Notes: generated from the sequence alone by a model not told the origin. Shown: positions 10,205-22,947, numbered from the stretch's first letter. The stretch is DNA of 64,000 nucleotides from Flammulina velutipes (GCA_011800155.1 CM022368.1:3658001-3722000), one strand, 5' to 3'. Translations and numbers: made by a program.

Positions 10205-12288
10205 ATGCCATCCTTCCTTGGTGGCGATGACACCTGGGCCAAAGTTTCCAAAGAGATCACTCTGCTCACTACAGCTCTAAAAAACTGTCAAGACGGAGAG
10301 ATTAGGTCACCACCAAAGGACGACAACCTACAGCTCTTTCAACATATTTCGACGCTTGTAACAACTGGCGAGTTTGGAGGGTTCGGCAACGACAGCACTG
10401 CGTCCATCGTCAACGCTGTTACTGGTCGTGTCGAAGTCGATAGGATCATATCCGTCGTATTCACCTGCAATGCTATCCAGGAGAAGAAGAAAGGCAGCCA
10501 ATACGAGAAAATCACGACAAACAACACGGGCAAAGCACTTTTGGAGGGGAAAAATATGAAGTGCGTTTATTTAGTGGGTCCTTCGTTTGCTATTCTGACG
10601 ATGGTGGCATCTATTAGGGACCATGTTTCTTCCGAAATCCATCTGCAGGACGTTGTTGATGTTATCAGTTATCTGCTCGGAAACGACATTGGAGAATACG
10701 ACATCGGAGACACACTCCTTTTCATACATCGACGTGCTTTCCCGAAGCTCGCCACTCGTGTGCGGAGATCCATCCATCTCTGGGGCGGCTCTCCAATCCA
10801 CTTCCTTTCAGAGCACTACAAGGAAAGAGCGCAATCGAAGAATCCGGCCCCGGTGCTGAGCGCATCCTTCCTGTTGTTCGATTCTTCGGGGGCTATGCAC
10901 AATGATCTGGCGTTATGTGAGCTTACTCACGATCCGACGTACGTCTCAACGGACGGTTCAGAGCGGTACACCGTCGATTCGGAGAACGTTGGAAAATGGG
11001 TGGAATTTATCGATTCCACATACAGCAAAATCGAACGTCTTGTATTTGACAACGTGAGCGATGGGAAGGGGCTGGGACCCAAGCCGTTGTCCAAGGCAGA
11101 TGCGGAAATTCTAGTGGATGCCATCGGCGTGTTACACGTGATTCTTGACCCGACGCTGATGAATTCCATCTTCTCATCTGAGGGCTTAGAAGCCAAGCTG
11201 ATGTTAAAGTTTCTGGCGGCGGCAAATGAGAAAGTTTTGGGTACGTCTTTTGCATGATTCGCTGAAATATTCTGCCTTACCTTATGTTCAGCAAGTTCGT
11301 CCAGCGGTACAGTGGTTAGTCAACTTATCTTCGCTTACTCACACTATTTTACTTTGTCATACAGAATTCTTTAGGGATGTCGAGGAGGAGGAGGCTGGTA
11401 GGCATGTTTAGCTCACGCAGGTATCCACTAACACCTCTTTGCAGCCTCTGATAAATCCGAATCCACTGAACGTGCTGGGGGCAGAGCCCATCTCCTTCGG
11501 TATTTCCGGACCATCACTGCCTGGCACGAGGCTGTCTTGACGATCGTGGATAACAAGGCGCGACTCCCTACGACTACGAAACTCCTCGTTTATCGCGTCG
11601 ATACACTCCCCTCTCGACCCAACATCCTGCTGGCTGAGGCGGAAACCTTTAAGAAGGCCTACCTTGCGTCCATAGCCAAACTCGATCAAAGCACACGTGA
11701 AAGTGCAACGTTCTTTCTTGCTGAGAGGGCGGGAAAAGGCTTCGTTGACAGAGCTAACGGCGCTGTGGTCCATGTAGAAGCGACAGCGATGGGCCTCATC
11801 TGTATCTCGGTCCTCGGTGGTGAATGTTTTGGTAATTTCACTAAAGACTGGATGGAAACGGCGCTTCCTGTGAGTTCCCGCATCTCCCTTTACATTTTGT
11901 GTTGCATTCTCACCTTTGCAGACATCTGGAAAAATAAGCATCGCAGTTAGCAAGAAGTGTTGTTGGTCTTGTGCAATGCTCGCGTCGCTACTAACATCAA
12001 ACTTGACCGATGGTGTTGAGTTCGTGCTCACTGGAACGCATGCGACTTTCTTCCCTTGGAGCCCCCCTCTTGGGGTGCCGCTGGAGATCCTCGTCGCAAT
12101 GAGGCACAAGCTTTGCGTCGCTTTTGATAAACAAGCGCGCACCTTCCTTCCGATCCCGCCTTCAACTCGAACCTCCCCTGCCACGTCGCAGACTAATTCG
12201 CGTAGGACAGTCCAAAGTATGTGTGAGTTTATCTTACATGGGTTCCTATTTTGACTTGGTTTCAGAGCGGTGGGGTACTTTGTCGTAA
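10205..12288 (+). CDS. Putative deaminase-fold protein (OTT_1508-like)
   Basis: Multi-exon gene from ATG 10205 (MPSFLGGDDTW). An intron at 10561-10617 is likely. Further introns lie in 11236-11447, around 11871-11922, and just before the terminal KRWGTLS-stop (TAA 12286-12288). The N-terminal ~330 residues are helical and not recognised. The C-terminal part has a His-x-Glu motif in VVHVEATAMGL (codons near 11771) and a Cys-rich pair in SKKCCWSC (near 11955-11970), followed by FVLTGTHATFFPWSPP. HxE plus CxxC is the zinc-site arrangement of cytidine-deaminase-like folds. The overall layout is like the OTT_1508-type deaminases expanded in fungi. The nucleic acid or nucleotide substrate is unknown. 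A 325-residue antisense frame covers the same exons and is rejected. Confidence 0.6.
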
Positions 12289-12582
12289 TTTGTAGGATAA
12301 TCACCAGCTCGTCATATCCTTGCCAGACAAGGGTCTTCCAATCCCTTAATTGCCCACCGTCTCTTCCTTTGTTTACAGTAAACATGCGTTAGTTAGCTTA
12401 TGTATACAGCATAATGTTTTATATTCTCTAACATGCAAGTAGATGTGGCGCCGTATTTGGTCTGATGGAGACTTTACTCCAGCTCTATTTCCTCACTTTT
12501 TCGGAAGTAACATGTATCGAACGAGGTCCGTCGTAGTTTGAATGTTGTTTAATTAAATATCCAAATATCCACTGGAATTATA

Positions 12583-15038
12583 TCACCGCTTCCCTTTACC
12601 TTTGCTCTTTTCCCTCCCCGCAGCAGCACCACCCTCCTCCGCATTAACAACCATCCTCTCAATTTCCGCACGAATCTCCGCCAGGTTAATCCTCAGCGTT
12701 TTCGCATCCTCAAACTTGCGCTGTGCCTTTGCCTCCTCCACGAACGACTCCAACAGCGCTTCTTGCTCCAGCAGAGGCTGTAGCGCATGAGCCATCTGCG
12801 AGTCCGGGTCGATCGTCGCTGGCCCACCCACGTCCACACTAGATTTGCTCGCCGACTTTTTATGTTTCGTCTTTGGTTTTGGCAGGGACTAGATCCTGTC
12901 AGATATTATATATGGCACGAGAAGTGATAACGTACCTGTAACGGAAACATATGCTTCTGTAAAAACACATTTGCTCGTGTCGCCACAGCGAGCTGGACGC
13001 GATCCTGGGAGCCCCCCGACTTGCACGGTAACGCTCGTATTCGTTTTGCGATGGCGTCGTATTGAGAAAACATCTCCAGGAGCCGCTTTCGAGCGCTCGC
13101 GGCTTCTCTCGTTGGTTGGTCCCCTTCGCTGGAATAAGATATCAGTAAATGGATGGTCCAGCTCTTAGTAAATCGCGTACGTGAGACTGAGAATAAGCTC
13201 TTGGAACTCGGGCAATGTGTCTTCTAATTCCTTTTCTAATTCGATGAGAACCTGAGCAAATAATCAGTATTACACTTTGATGTTAAAATAGGTTAGATTC
13301 TTACTGCATAAAGGTGAGAGAACGTCGGCACCACCGACATTTCTTGTTGATATTGTTGTCGCCTAAAATAGTTCTCAGTTAACTGTATTGGCCGAGATGA
13401 GATGGGACGGACATCAATATAGGTTTGCAACCCCTGCATATCCGGACGCCCTTGAGAAATTTCTCCGACTCGTCGAGTTCCTCCTGAATGGCTGTCTTCC
13501 CAGGTGGCGCGCTGATGCTGCCTGTTCTCCGTCGCTTCACACCATAGTCGACTCCCTCGCCCACTTCTTCTATCTTGCGCGTCTTTGGATCAACGACAAA
13601 TAATAGAGAGCAAGGCTGAGGACGTTGAGGATGCTTGATAGGCAATGAACATATTATCTGGCCACATAGACGGCAATGGTGTTTGCGGTTGGTAAGAGGA
13701 TGGAAGGAAGCTGTGCACATAGGGCATTTGCTCGCAGACGCGTCGTCTTGCCATGGAGTTATTCGTTGTTCAGAAGCTATATGCCAAACATTGTCAGCAT
13801 TCACGTGGAGGAGGTAGAGGAAACACATGCCTCTCATGTCGTTCTTGCCTCCACCAGCCCCCGAAGATAACAGACTTTTCCAGAGTCCGCCGGCATCAGA
13901 GACATTCATTCGCTTCAAATCTCCCAAGTCCACATCAAAGAACGAAGAATTGCGGCGATTGCCTCCTGGTCTAGTGTTCTCGGTGGCATCAGACTTGCCG
14001 CCGACAGGGAAATGCAAGTTGATGAGCTTTTCCAGCCTGCGTTGTAGTTTTGTTCGTTCAATCCGAACGGACGAATTAGCGCCATCCCTTGCTTGCTTCT
14101 GTAGAGAGAGAAATTCGTCTGTACGGGGGCGGTACATGCCCTTTGGCTGGAAGCCAGGACGGTATGGTGCGGATGGACGCGGTGGCGGTGGCGTCGCAAT
14201 TGAGGATGGTCTGGGAAGTGGCGGTGCTGTAGACGAGGGTGATACAGCTGGAGATGGATGAAGTGATGAAGTCCGTGTTGGTGGCGATACTGGCTGTGAC
14301 GCATGATGGTGTGGCTGGGGACTGGCAAGTGCCGGTGATGGGGGAAGAGGCTTCGACAGCGGTGAGGGTGACGTGACACGGCTACGCGCTGGGTCTGGGA
14401 CAGACAATAGACTGGGGATTGGGCTGTCCACACGGAGATTGCTGGATCCCACGCTCGATGCAGATGCCGTTCTGGAGTGAGATGGTGGCGCAAGAGGAGA
14501 CGAGTTGATGTTCGGGCGAGCGCGAGGAACATGGCGGAAAGTAGATGTCTTTCGTGCGCCACCGTTGAGACGGGGAAGAGGCTTGTTGCTGTTAGAGGGA
14601 CTGCCGGCCGAAGATGTCGAAGGCGACGACGGTGCTGTTGGCGGTGCATCTTCAACAGTGTCGACTTCATTAGGACGTGTCGGGGTGTCTGGGCTATCCA
14701 GTGAACTTGGAGATTCGGGTGGGCTTGGCAGACCATTCGTCGGCGGCGGTGATGGTTCAACGAGGACTACGGGAACTGTCGGAGGCGACGTGTGCGCAAC
14801 GTCAAAGGTATCTTCTCCAGCAGCTTTCTCGTACGAATCGAAGGCTAGTTGTATCGCTGGACCGACAGTGGGCGGTGGTGTAACACTCGGCGTCAGCCTC
14901 GATAGCGAGACATTGCGCGAATGTGTTTGTCGTTTAGACTGGCCGCTGAAATCAACGATGAGCTCGAAAGGAGCGCACTGTGGCTCGTACCCTGTACGCC
15001 TGATACGGCACTGCCGAAGGGCTCTCCGGTTCTGGCAT
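12583..15038 (-). CDS. PEP7: Pep7/Vac1/rabenosyn-5-type FYVE protein
   Basis: Minus-strand gene of about six exons, from a probable ATG at 15038 (MPEPESPSAVPYQAYR) to TGA at 12583. After a first short exon, a long Ser/Pro-rich disordered region precedes a FYVE-type zinc finger: CPMC, TNRKHHCRLCGQIIC and a later ICRGC pair provide Cys/His ligands, with the R-K-H-H-C-R core that contacts phosphatidylinositol 3-phosphate. Downstream exons encode helical segments (VVPTFSHLYAVLIELEKEL). The C-terminal LLEQEALLESFVEEAKAQRK followed by EDAKTLRINLAEI matches the Rab-binding helical domain of rabenosyn-5. Such proteins tether endosomal vesicles through Rab5, PI3P and Vps45. The finger is split by a long insert, as often seen in fungi. 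The exact first exon is my least certain point. Confidence 0.82.
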
Positions 15039-15229
15039 CGAGTCTGGCTGCGCTTGCCGCCGTTGCTTGTTCGCAGCTCGTTGAAAGAAGACAAAGGCGT
15101 AAGGGCGTGTGCGATAGCGAACAGCGACCCGTCTGTGCTGCAGCCAACGACGACGACGACGGTGATAGTTAGTGATTGAGAGTGATTTGTGCCTCAAATA
15201 GTAATCAACTCTTACCTCCCACCATCATC

Positions 15230-16010
15230 ATGTCGGGCAAAAAAATAAGCAACGGCACGCTCAGTCTGCGCTTCATGCAAAACGCTCAGCGTGTACAAAA
15301 CCAAAAGACAGCAGAACTAGAAAAGGCCGAGGTCAAGGACGCTGAAGAATGGTCGATCCCGAAAGCAATACAGGACTCGTGGAATATGCCAGGCTCATCG
15401 TGAGTAGTCGCCCTTCGTAGCACCTGAAATTGACTTGAAATTAGCGAGACAGTTTCTTATGAACGCTCTTATCTTCCTTTCATCTTCTCAGAGGCCGAAA
15501 CCGACGAACCCTCAATAAAGTTGAACGGCCGACGCGTCTTCAAGAAAGGCGCGGAAGTAAAAGTGAGATTCTCTTGATCCCATATCTCCAATTCACCAAA
15601 TTGTGGAGTAGAAAGGTTCATCATCGACGTCTAACGACCCACCAGCGATACCCGAAGAATCTGAAATACCTGCGCCACAGTCGGAACACGAAGATGCACC
15701 CCCATCTCGCGTCGAAGATCATGCTCCGCGAAACCTCAATGCTGTGCTCTCTCCAAAAGTAAAAAAGTCAGCCGATGGTCCATCCGCCAAATCAGCCAAA
15801 CAGTCTCTATTCGAGCCTGCCAATGTCGGTACCGATATACGACCACCTCCACGCGCGCAGGGCTTTATGAAGCCAGCTGGTGTTGACGATCCCAAAGCCT
15901 CTTCTAGCGATCCTGACATTCTTATGGGTACACGCGAGAAGAAGAAGAAGAGGTCGAGCGAAGACGCGACATCTAATGCGCCCAAGAGGAAAAAGAAGAC
16001 TGTCACTTGA
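15230..16010 (+). CDS. MPP6: M-phase phosphoprotein 6 homologue (exosome cofactor)
   Basis: Three exons (15230-15399, 15445-15562, 15612-16010) give 687 nt, 228 residues. The N-terminal segment SNGTLSLRFMQNAQR fits the conserved L..L.FM(Q/K)R motif of the MPP6 family. It is followed by EEWSIP, a short YLPFIFSE segment, and a Ser/Pro- and Lys-rich tail ending in basic KRKKKTVT-type sequence. MPP6 proteins bind the nuclear RNA exosome and help recruit the Mtr4 helicase for RNA surveillance and 5.8S rRNA processing. Nuclear location is consistent with the basic tail. The head-to-head arrangement with the FYVE gene implies a shared promoter of about 190 bp. Phases agree at both introns. Confidence 0.8.
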
Positions 16011-16304
16011 TCGATCTCCAGCATGTACGCGAGCCTATCTTTGTCGTGGCGATGGTTCCTTACCTCTCATTTTAGGTAGTCAAGCGGACTCTCTCGCTCT
16101 TTGTATCACACTGTGACCTCCGAGAACTGCCCTTACTCTGGAAGCGGTACAGTAGGCCGCCATGCTTTATTATATGTGCCGCCCTTAAACTCTGCGAACA
16201 ACTGTGAAATGGACTTTATAGGTCCTCGCAACGATAATCTATCAACAAAGTCCACAGGATTGTGCAATGTAACACTGGAATAAATACAAAAATTGCAACC
16301 CCCT

Positions 16305-17623
16305 TCATGCCTGGAAACCAACGAGCTGTACGCTGCTGTTGCTTTTCTTCAGCTCCTCGTTCTTGCCCATGTCGCGACCTATGAGCAACCCCGGATGCGC
16401 AACGTTGAAAATAACCATCGCCAGAACAATCATGGCACCGTCCAAGATGACTGTCAAGCGATTAGCATTTTCGCTGGGCGACAAAGTGGAAGACATACCG
16501 AAGTAAATCTCAGTGGTGATGATTTCTCCATTCCAACCGTCCGTCAACTCAATTGTACGATAGATGGCACTGGAAAATTCGCCCGGGTCAATCTCACGAT
16601 TCAAAGGACTGGTCGATATGGAGAACATACCGAATGAACAGACAAAGGAGGTTAAGCCCCAGCGCACCAATCATCAGCTTGGTCGATCTGCTCAGGTCGC
16701 CTCGGTAGTCCGTCTCTGTCAGTGTGGCGGTACTTCCCACCCGGTAACCGCGACTCTTGGATCCAACAGGGCGGTTGCGTGTGTACCTCCAGAAGAATTC
16801 GCATGTTAGGCAGAAATAGATACTGATGATAACTGCAGTGTCCACCGAGTGAGCGTACGGCGCGCACGAAACAATGGAGAGACTGACCGAGCTGGAGAGC
16901 GATACCGCCTAGCATGATATTACCACCCAAGTCAGCACCGTTTACATCTCCATCGTCAGCACTAGCCGCGATGCCTCCTCCAGCGCCTTGCACGACGAGA
17001 GAAACAATGTCCTAGAAGTGGCTATCAGATAATGTCGATAGACGGTGGGAGGATGAACGTACGCAGCTAACGAAGAACAGGGAATCTACACAAGAGACGA
17101 AGTCTTGTCAGCACGGCCGCCACGAACCTTCACGGGGACCAAGGACTCACACTTTCGAGGACCGAGTCTGCTGTACATGGGACCGAGAATTCGTATTATC
17201 GCTCCGAACATCATGAAGTTGGCAGCGAGAAGAGGTGTAGGACCAATAATGGTGCAGACGATCCTATATCATGTTTAGGCGGAAACTACATACGAGCCGA
17301 CTGGAGGAAATACGCACTGGATCATGAATGGGTCTTTGTGCATGGGATTGTAGCTCGACCATAACCGACCGCTCCACCCGAGAATCTCAAGACAGCCAGC
17401 GAGTATGATAGTAGGCAGCGTCCACCACATGCGGAATCGTATAGTCTGGCCTAAATGTAGACCTAACACGTTCAATGTCAGATTTCAACACGGCAGAAGT
17501 TCAGATGGCTGCGAACTCACAAGTAGCAACAGCGAAGAGGCAAACAAAAGCGTATGATACACCCCGAGATGGGATGTAGCCATAGGAAGTCTCTTCGGGA
17601 TCGATGGTGGACAGGTCTATCAT
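16305..17623 (-). CDS. RTA1-like multi-pass membrane protein, paralogue
   Basis: Minus-strand gene from ATG 17623 (MIDLSTIDPEETSYGYIPS) to the stop at 16305, with the same exon layout as the gene at 8027-9330. Shared pieces are MWWTLPTIILAGCLEILGW, GRLWSSYNPM, GPMYSRLGPRK, the QGAGGGIAAS loop with GGNIMLGGIALQLGQ, EFFWRYTRNRPV, RTIELTDGW, and LDGAMIVLAMVIFNVAHPG. The C-terminal tail is charged and cytosolic-looking. It belongs to the RTA1-like family; export of lipids or sphingoid bases is only family-level knowledge. The two copies are separated by about 7 kb of unrelated genes, which suggests an older dispersed duplication. The relic at 9.7-10.0 kb may mark a third copy. Confidence 0.83.
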
Positions 17624-19718
17624 GGCGAAGGGAGAAAGTTGTGGCGTAAAAAGTGAAAAGATAAAAGAGGATTATGGAGAAGAGAATATGAAGATGAACC
17701 AAGAAGCAAAATAATAGAGAGGTGAAGAATGAGGAGACACAGTGCAAATCTTGGTATTTAAACGCGCCGTACTGCTTGGAGACAACCATCTCTGGCTTCC
17801 CGAGAGCGCAGCAAAATGTGTTGTCGCTTGCTAGTAGTCTTCAGTGTGGTTCCTGCCAACAGCGCTGCGGGTCCCCAGAGTGACATCGCCTTTCGTTTCA
17901 GTCAATGAAAGATCAGACGGTAAGTCGGAAACTTGTCCTGTTATAGGTACTACTCCGATTATGCGATAGTGGGTAACCCTTATTGGTAATGTCGGGTTGT
18001 CAGTTCAAACTGTGCGAGTGTGTTCAGTGATTTAGTACTACATAGGAAAACGTGGTGGGCGCAATTACTTACTACTAGTACTAGGTCCTACTACTTACAC
18101 TGCATTTGGCGTTTGAAGCAACATCAGAGACTGACACTCAAATGATTGAATCAACAGTTACGACTACGCAAAAGCGATCTTAGCGTGGTCGTAAACATCG
18201 TGGGAGTATGAAGTCGGGTTTCACTGATATTGTATTCTTTCCCACGTTCAGGTATGCGTCACCACTGCGGTGCCGCCCATCCAGGATTTGCATCTCGTTG
18301 CACATCAATTATGGATGCAATGTGCTTAACAGCTCTGTCATATGCTCTCCCACGGGGCCGTTGGTGACGTCCTTCCATTCCATCATCTTCATTGTGCTCA
18401 TGATTCACGTAAACTAGGTACCCTCAACCACAATACCTCTCTGGGCATATTAATGCCGAGAATGTCCTCATTCTGGCCTGTCTACCTAGGAACATTTGCC
18501 CGAGCTAGATATCATCCCTACGAATTGGGCCACGGTCGGTGCATCCCGTAAATTAACTAGTCCAATCGTTGATCAAATCCACCGTAGAAGAGCTGTAGCC
18601 ATTGAATATGGCGCTAAACGCTTGCATTTTAATGTAACACAAACGGGAAAACTTCTACGTTGCAATAGCCTCGCCAATGTTGAATAAGTATGATTTATCT
18701 ACAGATATTTCATTCATTCGCTTACTTAAATGATAAGTAATTCTTGGGGTCGTTTTCTGAGCAAGGCAATGCCACTTGCGAATAACAGTATGCATTTATT
18801 AAATTGTGGCGCTCGCCGGCAGGCAAAATGGATGACATGGTCGCCAGCTAAGGCCGACAGAGAAACAGCATGATTAGCAAAATCACCTAAAACACTCCTC
18901 CAAATGAAGCCGAATTGGACCACTGTACCACCACCTAAGGCAGTGGAAGTACACTTTGTGTCGTTATAAGCACCCAGTGGGAAGTATACTTTCGGTTTTA
19001 ATAAGCACAGCTGTCCAGTGTATCTTTACAATGGGTCGTGATGGGGCCTGTCCTCTGCCTTGGGCTGTGGGAAATTCCCGCTCTGTCCCTAAGACCCGCC
19101 CTCTTTCCTCAATAGGCCTATCTCCATATGTTCCCGATTTCAAGCTTGATCTTGATCGAGTATCTGTTGATCAGGAACTGCTCGGAGTGAGTCGCTGCCT
19201 TTTTTTAGAATTCGTTATACGTCTCGTCATGTTAGGCGTAACGCCAAGTATCGGATCGCCACACTCTGGGACACTTAGAATTCCGTCAATGATGGGAACG
19301 ACTTTAAACGATGCCCTAGTTGCCAAATCTACAACGAACGCTACACTACGCCTGTGAGAACAAAATGCGATCCTTCCATCTTTTAACTGATCTGGCGTCA
19401 TCCAGTAGTCTCTCTCTGGCTTCCTGTCCTGCCTGCCACCGTGCTCGGAGACCGTCGACCTGAGCATTACAGATATCACATTCTAGAGTTCGGTCAGCCG
19501 TGTATAGCACAATAGTCTTTTTCACTGACTATGTTTCGCAGTAAACCGTGTGTTCCCTGCATCCACTGTATCGCCAGCCATCCGAGCACAGCGCTCCCGA
19601 ATAACGGCCATGGAACGCAATTTCTTCTTCAGCAGCCTGTCAGACCTCCGCTCCAAGGATACGATTCTTGTAGTCTGGGCAGAGTAACGTCCGGGTTGCA
19701 GCAACACAAAGTCGTCTC
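17624..19718. other. Gene-poor stretch
   Basis: About 2.1 kb with only short, unlinked frames and no splice pattern that joins them into a recognisable protein. I see no tRNA, no terminal repeats and no clear transposon relic here. It abuts the foldback element. Confidence 0.4.
19712..19718. repeat. Target-site duplication, left (TCGTCTC)
   Basis: Direct repeat with 22522-22528, immediately outside the inverted tips of the foldback element. A G precedes both copies, so the duplication may be 8 bp. Confidence 0.7.
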
Positions 19719-22521
19719 CACCCTATGCCCTACTAATAACTAGTTAAACCTTTATAGTGACGGGGACCAACAACTAGTTGCTGGCCGTCACTACGGGGAT
19801 ATAGATTGGCTGGTAGAAATGGCTGGTCGTCGGGCTGGGGCGGGCTGGCATGGGGCGGGATGGGTACCATATATGGATAGGAATTGATGGGAGCATATAG
19901 GGATTGATGGGGAGGAGGAGGAGGAGCAGGGAATGGGGAAATGTGGCCACACATAAATCCGGACCTAGGGATTGATGGGTACTGATGTCATTGATTGCCC
20001 AGGGGGATGGGGGATGGGGATAGGAATTGTGGCACCAGGAAAATCCGGACCTAGGGTTTGATGGGAGCAGGGGATGGGGGATGGGGGCAGGGGAAATGTG
20101 GCCACACAGGAATCCGGACCTAGGGATTGATGGGAACTGATGGGATTGATGGGGGAGGGGATGGGGGATGGGGGCAGGGGGATTGGGGGCAGGGGACAAT
20201 TGTGGCACCAGGATAAATACTGGGCTATTGCCAGGGTATGAGGAGGGTATGGGAGGGATGATTGTAGGTTGAAAAATAAAATTCTTTCTAACTATCAGAA
20301 ACATGAATGGGGGTGTGGCAGCTACTGAAACCAATAATAAAACGATGTGTGGCGCATTTTTAATCGAGGAGCACATACCTCGGATCGACCTGGGGTTGTT
20401 CTAGATGTCTTCCTATTGAAAAATGAATGTGTGCAGCACAAAGAACCATGTAAAAACACGAAGATTTGGCTGAGAAACAAGCAGAACATTATTGAAAATC
20501 CATCAAAAAGCACCAAAATGGGAGCAGCACTTTGCCCTCGCTTGGGGGTGACCTGGAACCACTTTTAGGTCGTCCATACACCTTTGGGGCATTGTATATG
20601 TCACTCAGTTAGGTCCCCAGGTCAACAGGACCCTTGGATATGATCAAAATGCCAAAAACCCGGACCACACAGCTTTGGGCCACACTATCAACTTGCCATG
20701 ACCTGGGGACACCTTATATTCGAAGATATATGTATATAATGCTCTAATCATGAGTTGGATGAGGTCTGGAGTGTGAAAAATGCGGTCAAAACCTTGGATA
20801 TATCCCAAATAATGTCCCCCACCAAAGCACACATACCATCAACTTCCCCTGACCTCTGGGTCATCCCAATGTGTTCTATTATCATTATAGATGATGTATT
20901 TACATCCCAGAGGTGTCCCCAGTGTGGCAAAATGCGAATAGAAATGGTACAATAATTTATATCCTCTCCTTCTACACCAAGAACCACCCCAACTATCACA
21001 CATCTGAGTGGTGGACTATTGATTTTAACATCATACAATGTGTTTTTAGCTTCCCAGAATATGTCCCAGGTTGAACACCCTTCAATATAGAGCATGGACA
21101 TTTGAGAATTAGTACAAAGATCATGTCCTCACCATGTACCAAAGGGGTGTATCTTCGAGGTCTACCTGTGACCTGGGCCCCAAGATATCATCTATATGAT
21201 GTCAAATGACTATTAGAACAGTCCTAAAGATGTAAATATGCGAACCAGTGGGTGTACTTGAGGAGGAAGGGTGAATAAGGGTTCACCTAGTATCATGAAT
21301 GTTCGCATTTTGACACACTGGGGGAACCTCTGGGGTGCTCAAACATTACCTATAATGATAATAGAACACAGTGGGACGACCCAGAGGTCAGGAGAAGTTG
21401 ATGGTATGTGTGCTTTGGTAGGGGACATTATTTGGGGTATATCCAAGGTTTTGACCGCATTTTTCACACTCCAGACCTCATCCAACTCATGATTAGAGCA
21501 TTATATACATATATCTTCGAATATAAGGTGTTCCCAGGTCATGGCAAGTTGATAGTGTGGCCCAAAGCTGTGTGGTCCGGGTTTTTGGCATTTTGATCAT
21601 ATCCAAGGGTCCTGTCGACCTGGGGACCTAACTGAGTGACATATACAATGCCCCAAAGGTGTATGGACGACCTAAAAGTGGTTCCAGGTCACCCCCAAGC
21701 GAGGGCAAAGTGCTGCTCCCATTTTGGTGCTTTTTGATGGATTTTCAATAATGTTCTGCTTGTTTCTCAGCCAAATCTTCGTGTTTTTACATGGTTCTTT
21801 GTGCTGCACACATTCATTTTTCAATAGGAAGACATCTAGAACAACCCCAGGTCGATCCGAGGTATGTGCTCCTCGATTAAAAATGCGCCACACATCGTTT
21901 TATTATTGGTTTCAGTAGCTGCCACACCCCCATTCATGTTTCTGATAGTTAGAAAGAATTTTATTTTTCAACCTACAATCATCCCTCCCATACCCTCCTC
22001 ATACCCTGGCAATAGCCCAGTATTTATCCTGGTGCCACAATTGTCCCCTGCCCCCAATCCCCCTGCCCCCATCCCCCATCCCCTCCCCCATCAATCCCAT
22101 CAGTTCCCATCAATCCCTAGGTCCGGATTCCTGTGTGGCCACATTTCCCCTGCCCCCATCCCCCATCCCCTGCTCCCATCAAACCCTAGGTCCGGATTTT
22201 CCTGGTGCCACAATTCCTATCCCCATCCCCCATCCCCCTGGGCAATCAATGACATCAGTACCCATCAATCCCTAGGTCCGGATTTATGTGTGACCACATT
22301 TCCCCATCCCCTGCTCCTCCTCCTCCTCCCCATCAATCCCTATATGCTCCCATCAATTCCTATCCATATATGGTACCCATCCCGCCCCATGCCAGCCCGC
22401 CCCAGCCCGACGACCAGCCATTTCTACCAGCCAATCTATATCCCCGTAGTGACGGCCAGCAACTAGTTGTTGGTCCCCGTCACTATAAAGGTTTAACTAG
22501 TTATTAGTAGGGCATAGGGTG
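19719..22521. mobile_element. Foldback (long-inverted-repeat) DNA element, non-autonomous
   Basis: The element is a near palindrome: position x pairs with 42240 minus x. The first and last ~1.15 kb are almost identical in opposite orientation, and homology decays towards a unique centre at about 20960-21270. The tips read CACCCTATGCCC and its complement GGGCATAGGGTG. A direct repeat TCGTCTC (19712-19718 and 22522-22528; 8 bp if the preceding G is counted) looks like the target-site duplication. The arms contain G-rich minisatellite-like sequence. The only long frames (a Pro-rich ~200-residue frame present in both arms) are by-products of low complexity, so no transposase is encoded. The superfamily is unresolved. 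A 7-8 bp duplication would fit hAT- or KDZ-type integration. Confidence 0.8.
19956..20134. repeat. Subterminal repeats AATCCGGACCTAGGG... in the foldback arm
   Basis: Three copies of a ~24-bp motif beginning AATCCGGACCTAGGG and ending TTGATGGG occur at 19956-19979, 20042-20065 and 20111-20134. They are mirrored in the right arm at about 22106-22284. They are spaced by GGGGATGGGGG-type tracts. Repeated subterminal motifs are often transposase-binding sites; that role is inference. Confidence 0.7.
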
Positions 22522-22528
22522 TCGTCTC
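22522..22528. repeat. Target-site duplication, right (TCGTCTC)
   Basis: Matches 19712-19718 and sits directly after the CATAGGGTG tip of the foldback element. Confidence 0.7.
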
Positions 22529-22947
22529 GGAGATCCATGCTAGAAGGAGTAACTATTCAGCCTTCCCCTTTGATCTTCTAATAACGGGATACTTACGGCG
22601 CGCGAGAAATAGAGGGAATGGGCTGGGATAAAATTTTGAAAAACCTCCTACGCTTTTAACTGGGCAAAGAGGGGAATGTACCGTCGACGCGGGAATTAAT
22701 AGGACACCGCGAGGGAATTGTACGATTGGAGGATGGTTATAGCCAAAGAGATATATCTTTCCCGCCAACGCCCCTGTTTATTAACCACTAAACATGTATA
22801 TTTATTGCTAATGGGTTGATATCACGGCGTCTAGCGTCGTAATTCTGTTACGCGCCACCGGCTGTTCCCGCAGCGTATGTAGTAAAATCGCTATGTCTCT
22901 CTCACAAAAAAATTACATTGTGAGCCAAGTATAACACGGACAGCTAT

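Noticed and set aside
11408..12385. 325-residue minus-strand frame
   Set aside because: It is antisense to the spliced deaminase-like gene, whose sense exons carry the conserved HxE and CCxxC motifs and good splice phases.
13915..14760. 281-residue minus-strand His/Arg-rich frame
   Set aside because: Shadow frame of the Ser/Pro-rich region of the FYVE gene; composition follows from shifted codons.
18956..19357. 133-residue frame in the gene-poor stretch
   Set aside because: No ATG near its start, no motif, and no supporting splice pattern.
19774..20376. 200-residue Pro-rich frame, present in both foldback arms
   Set aside because: It arises from C/G-rich minisatellite sequence, has no domain, and is duplicated only because the arms are inverted copies.
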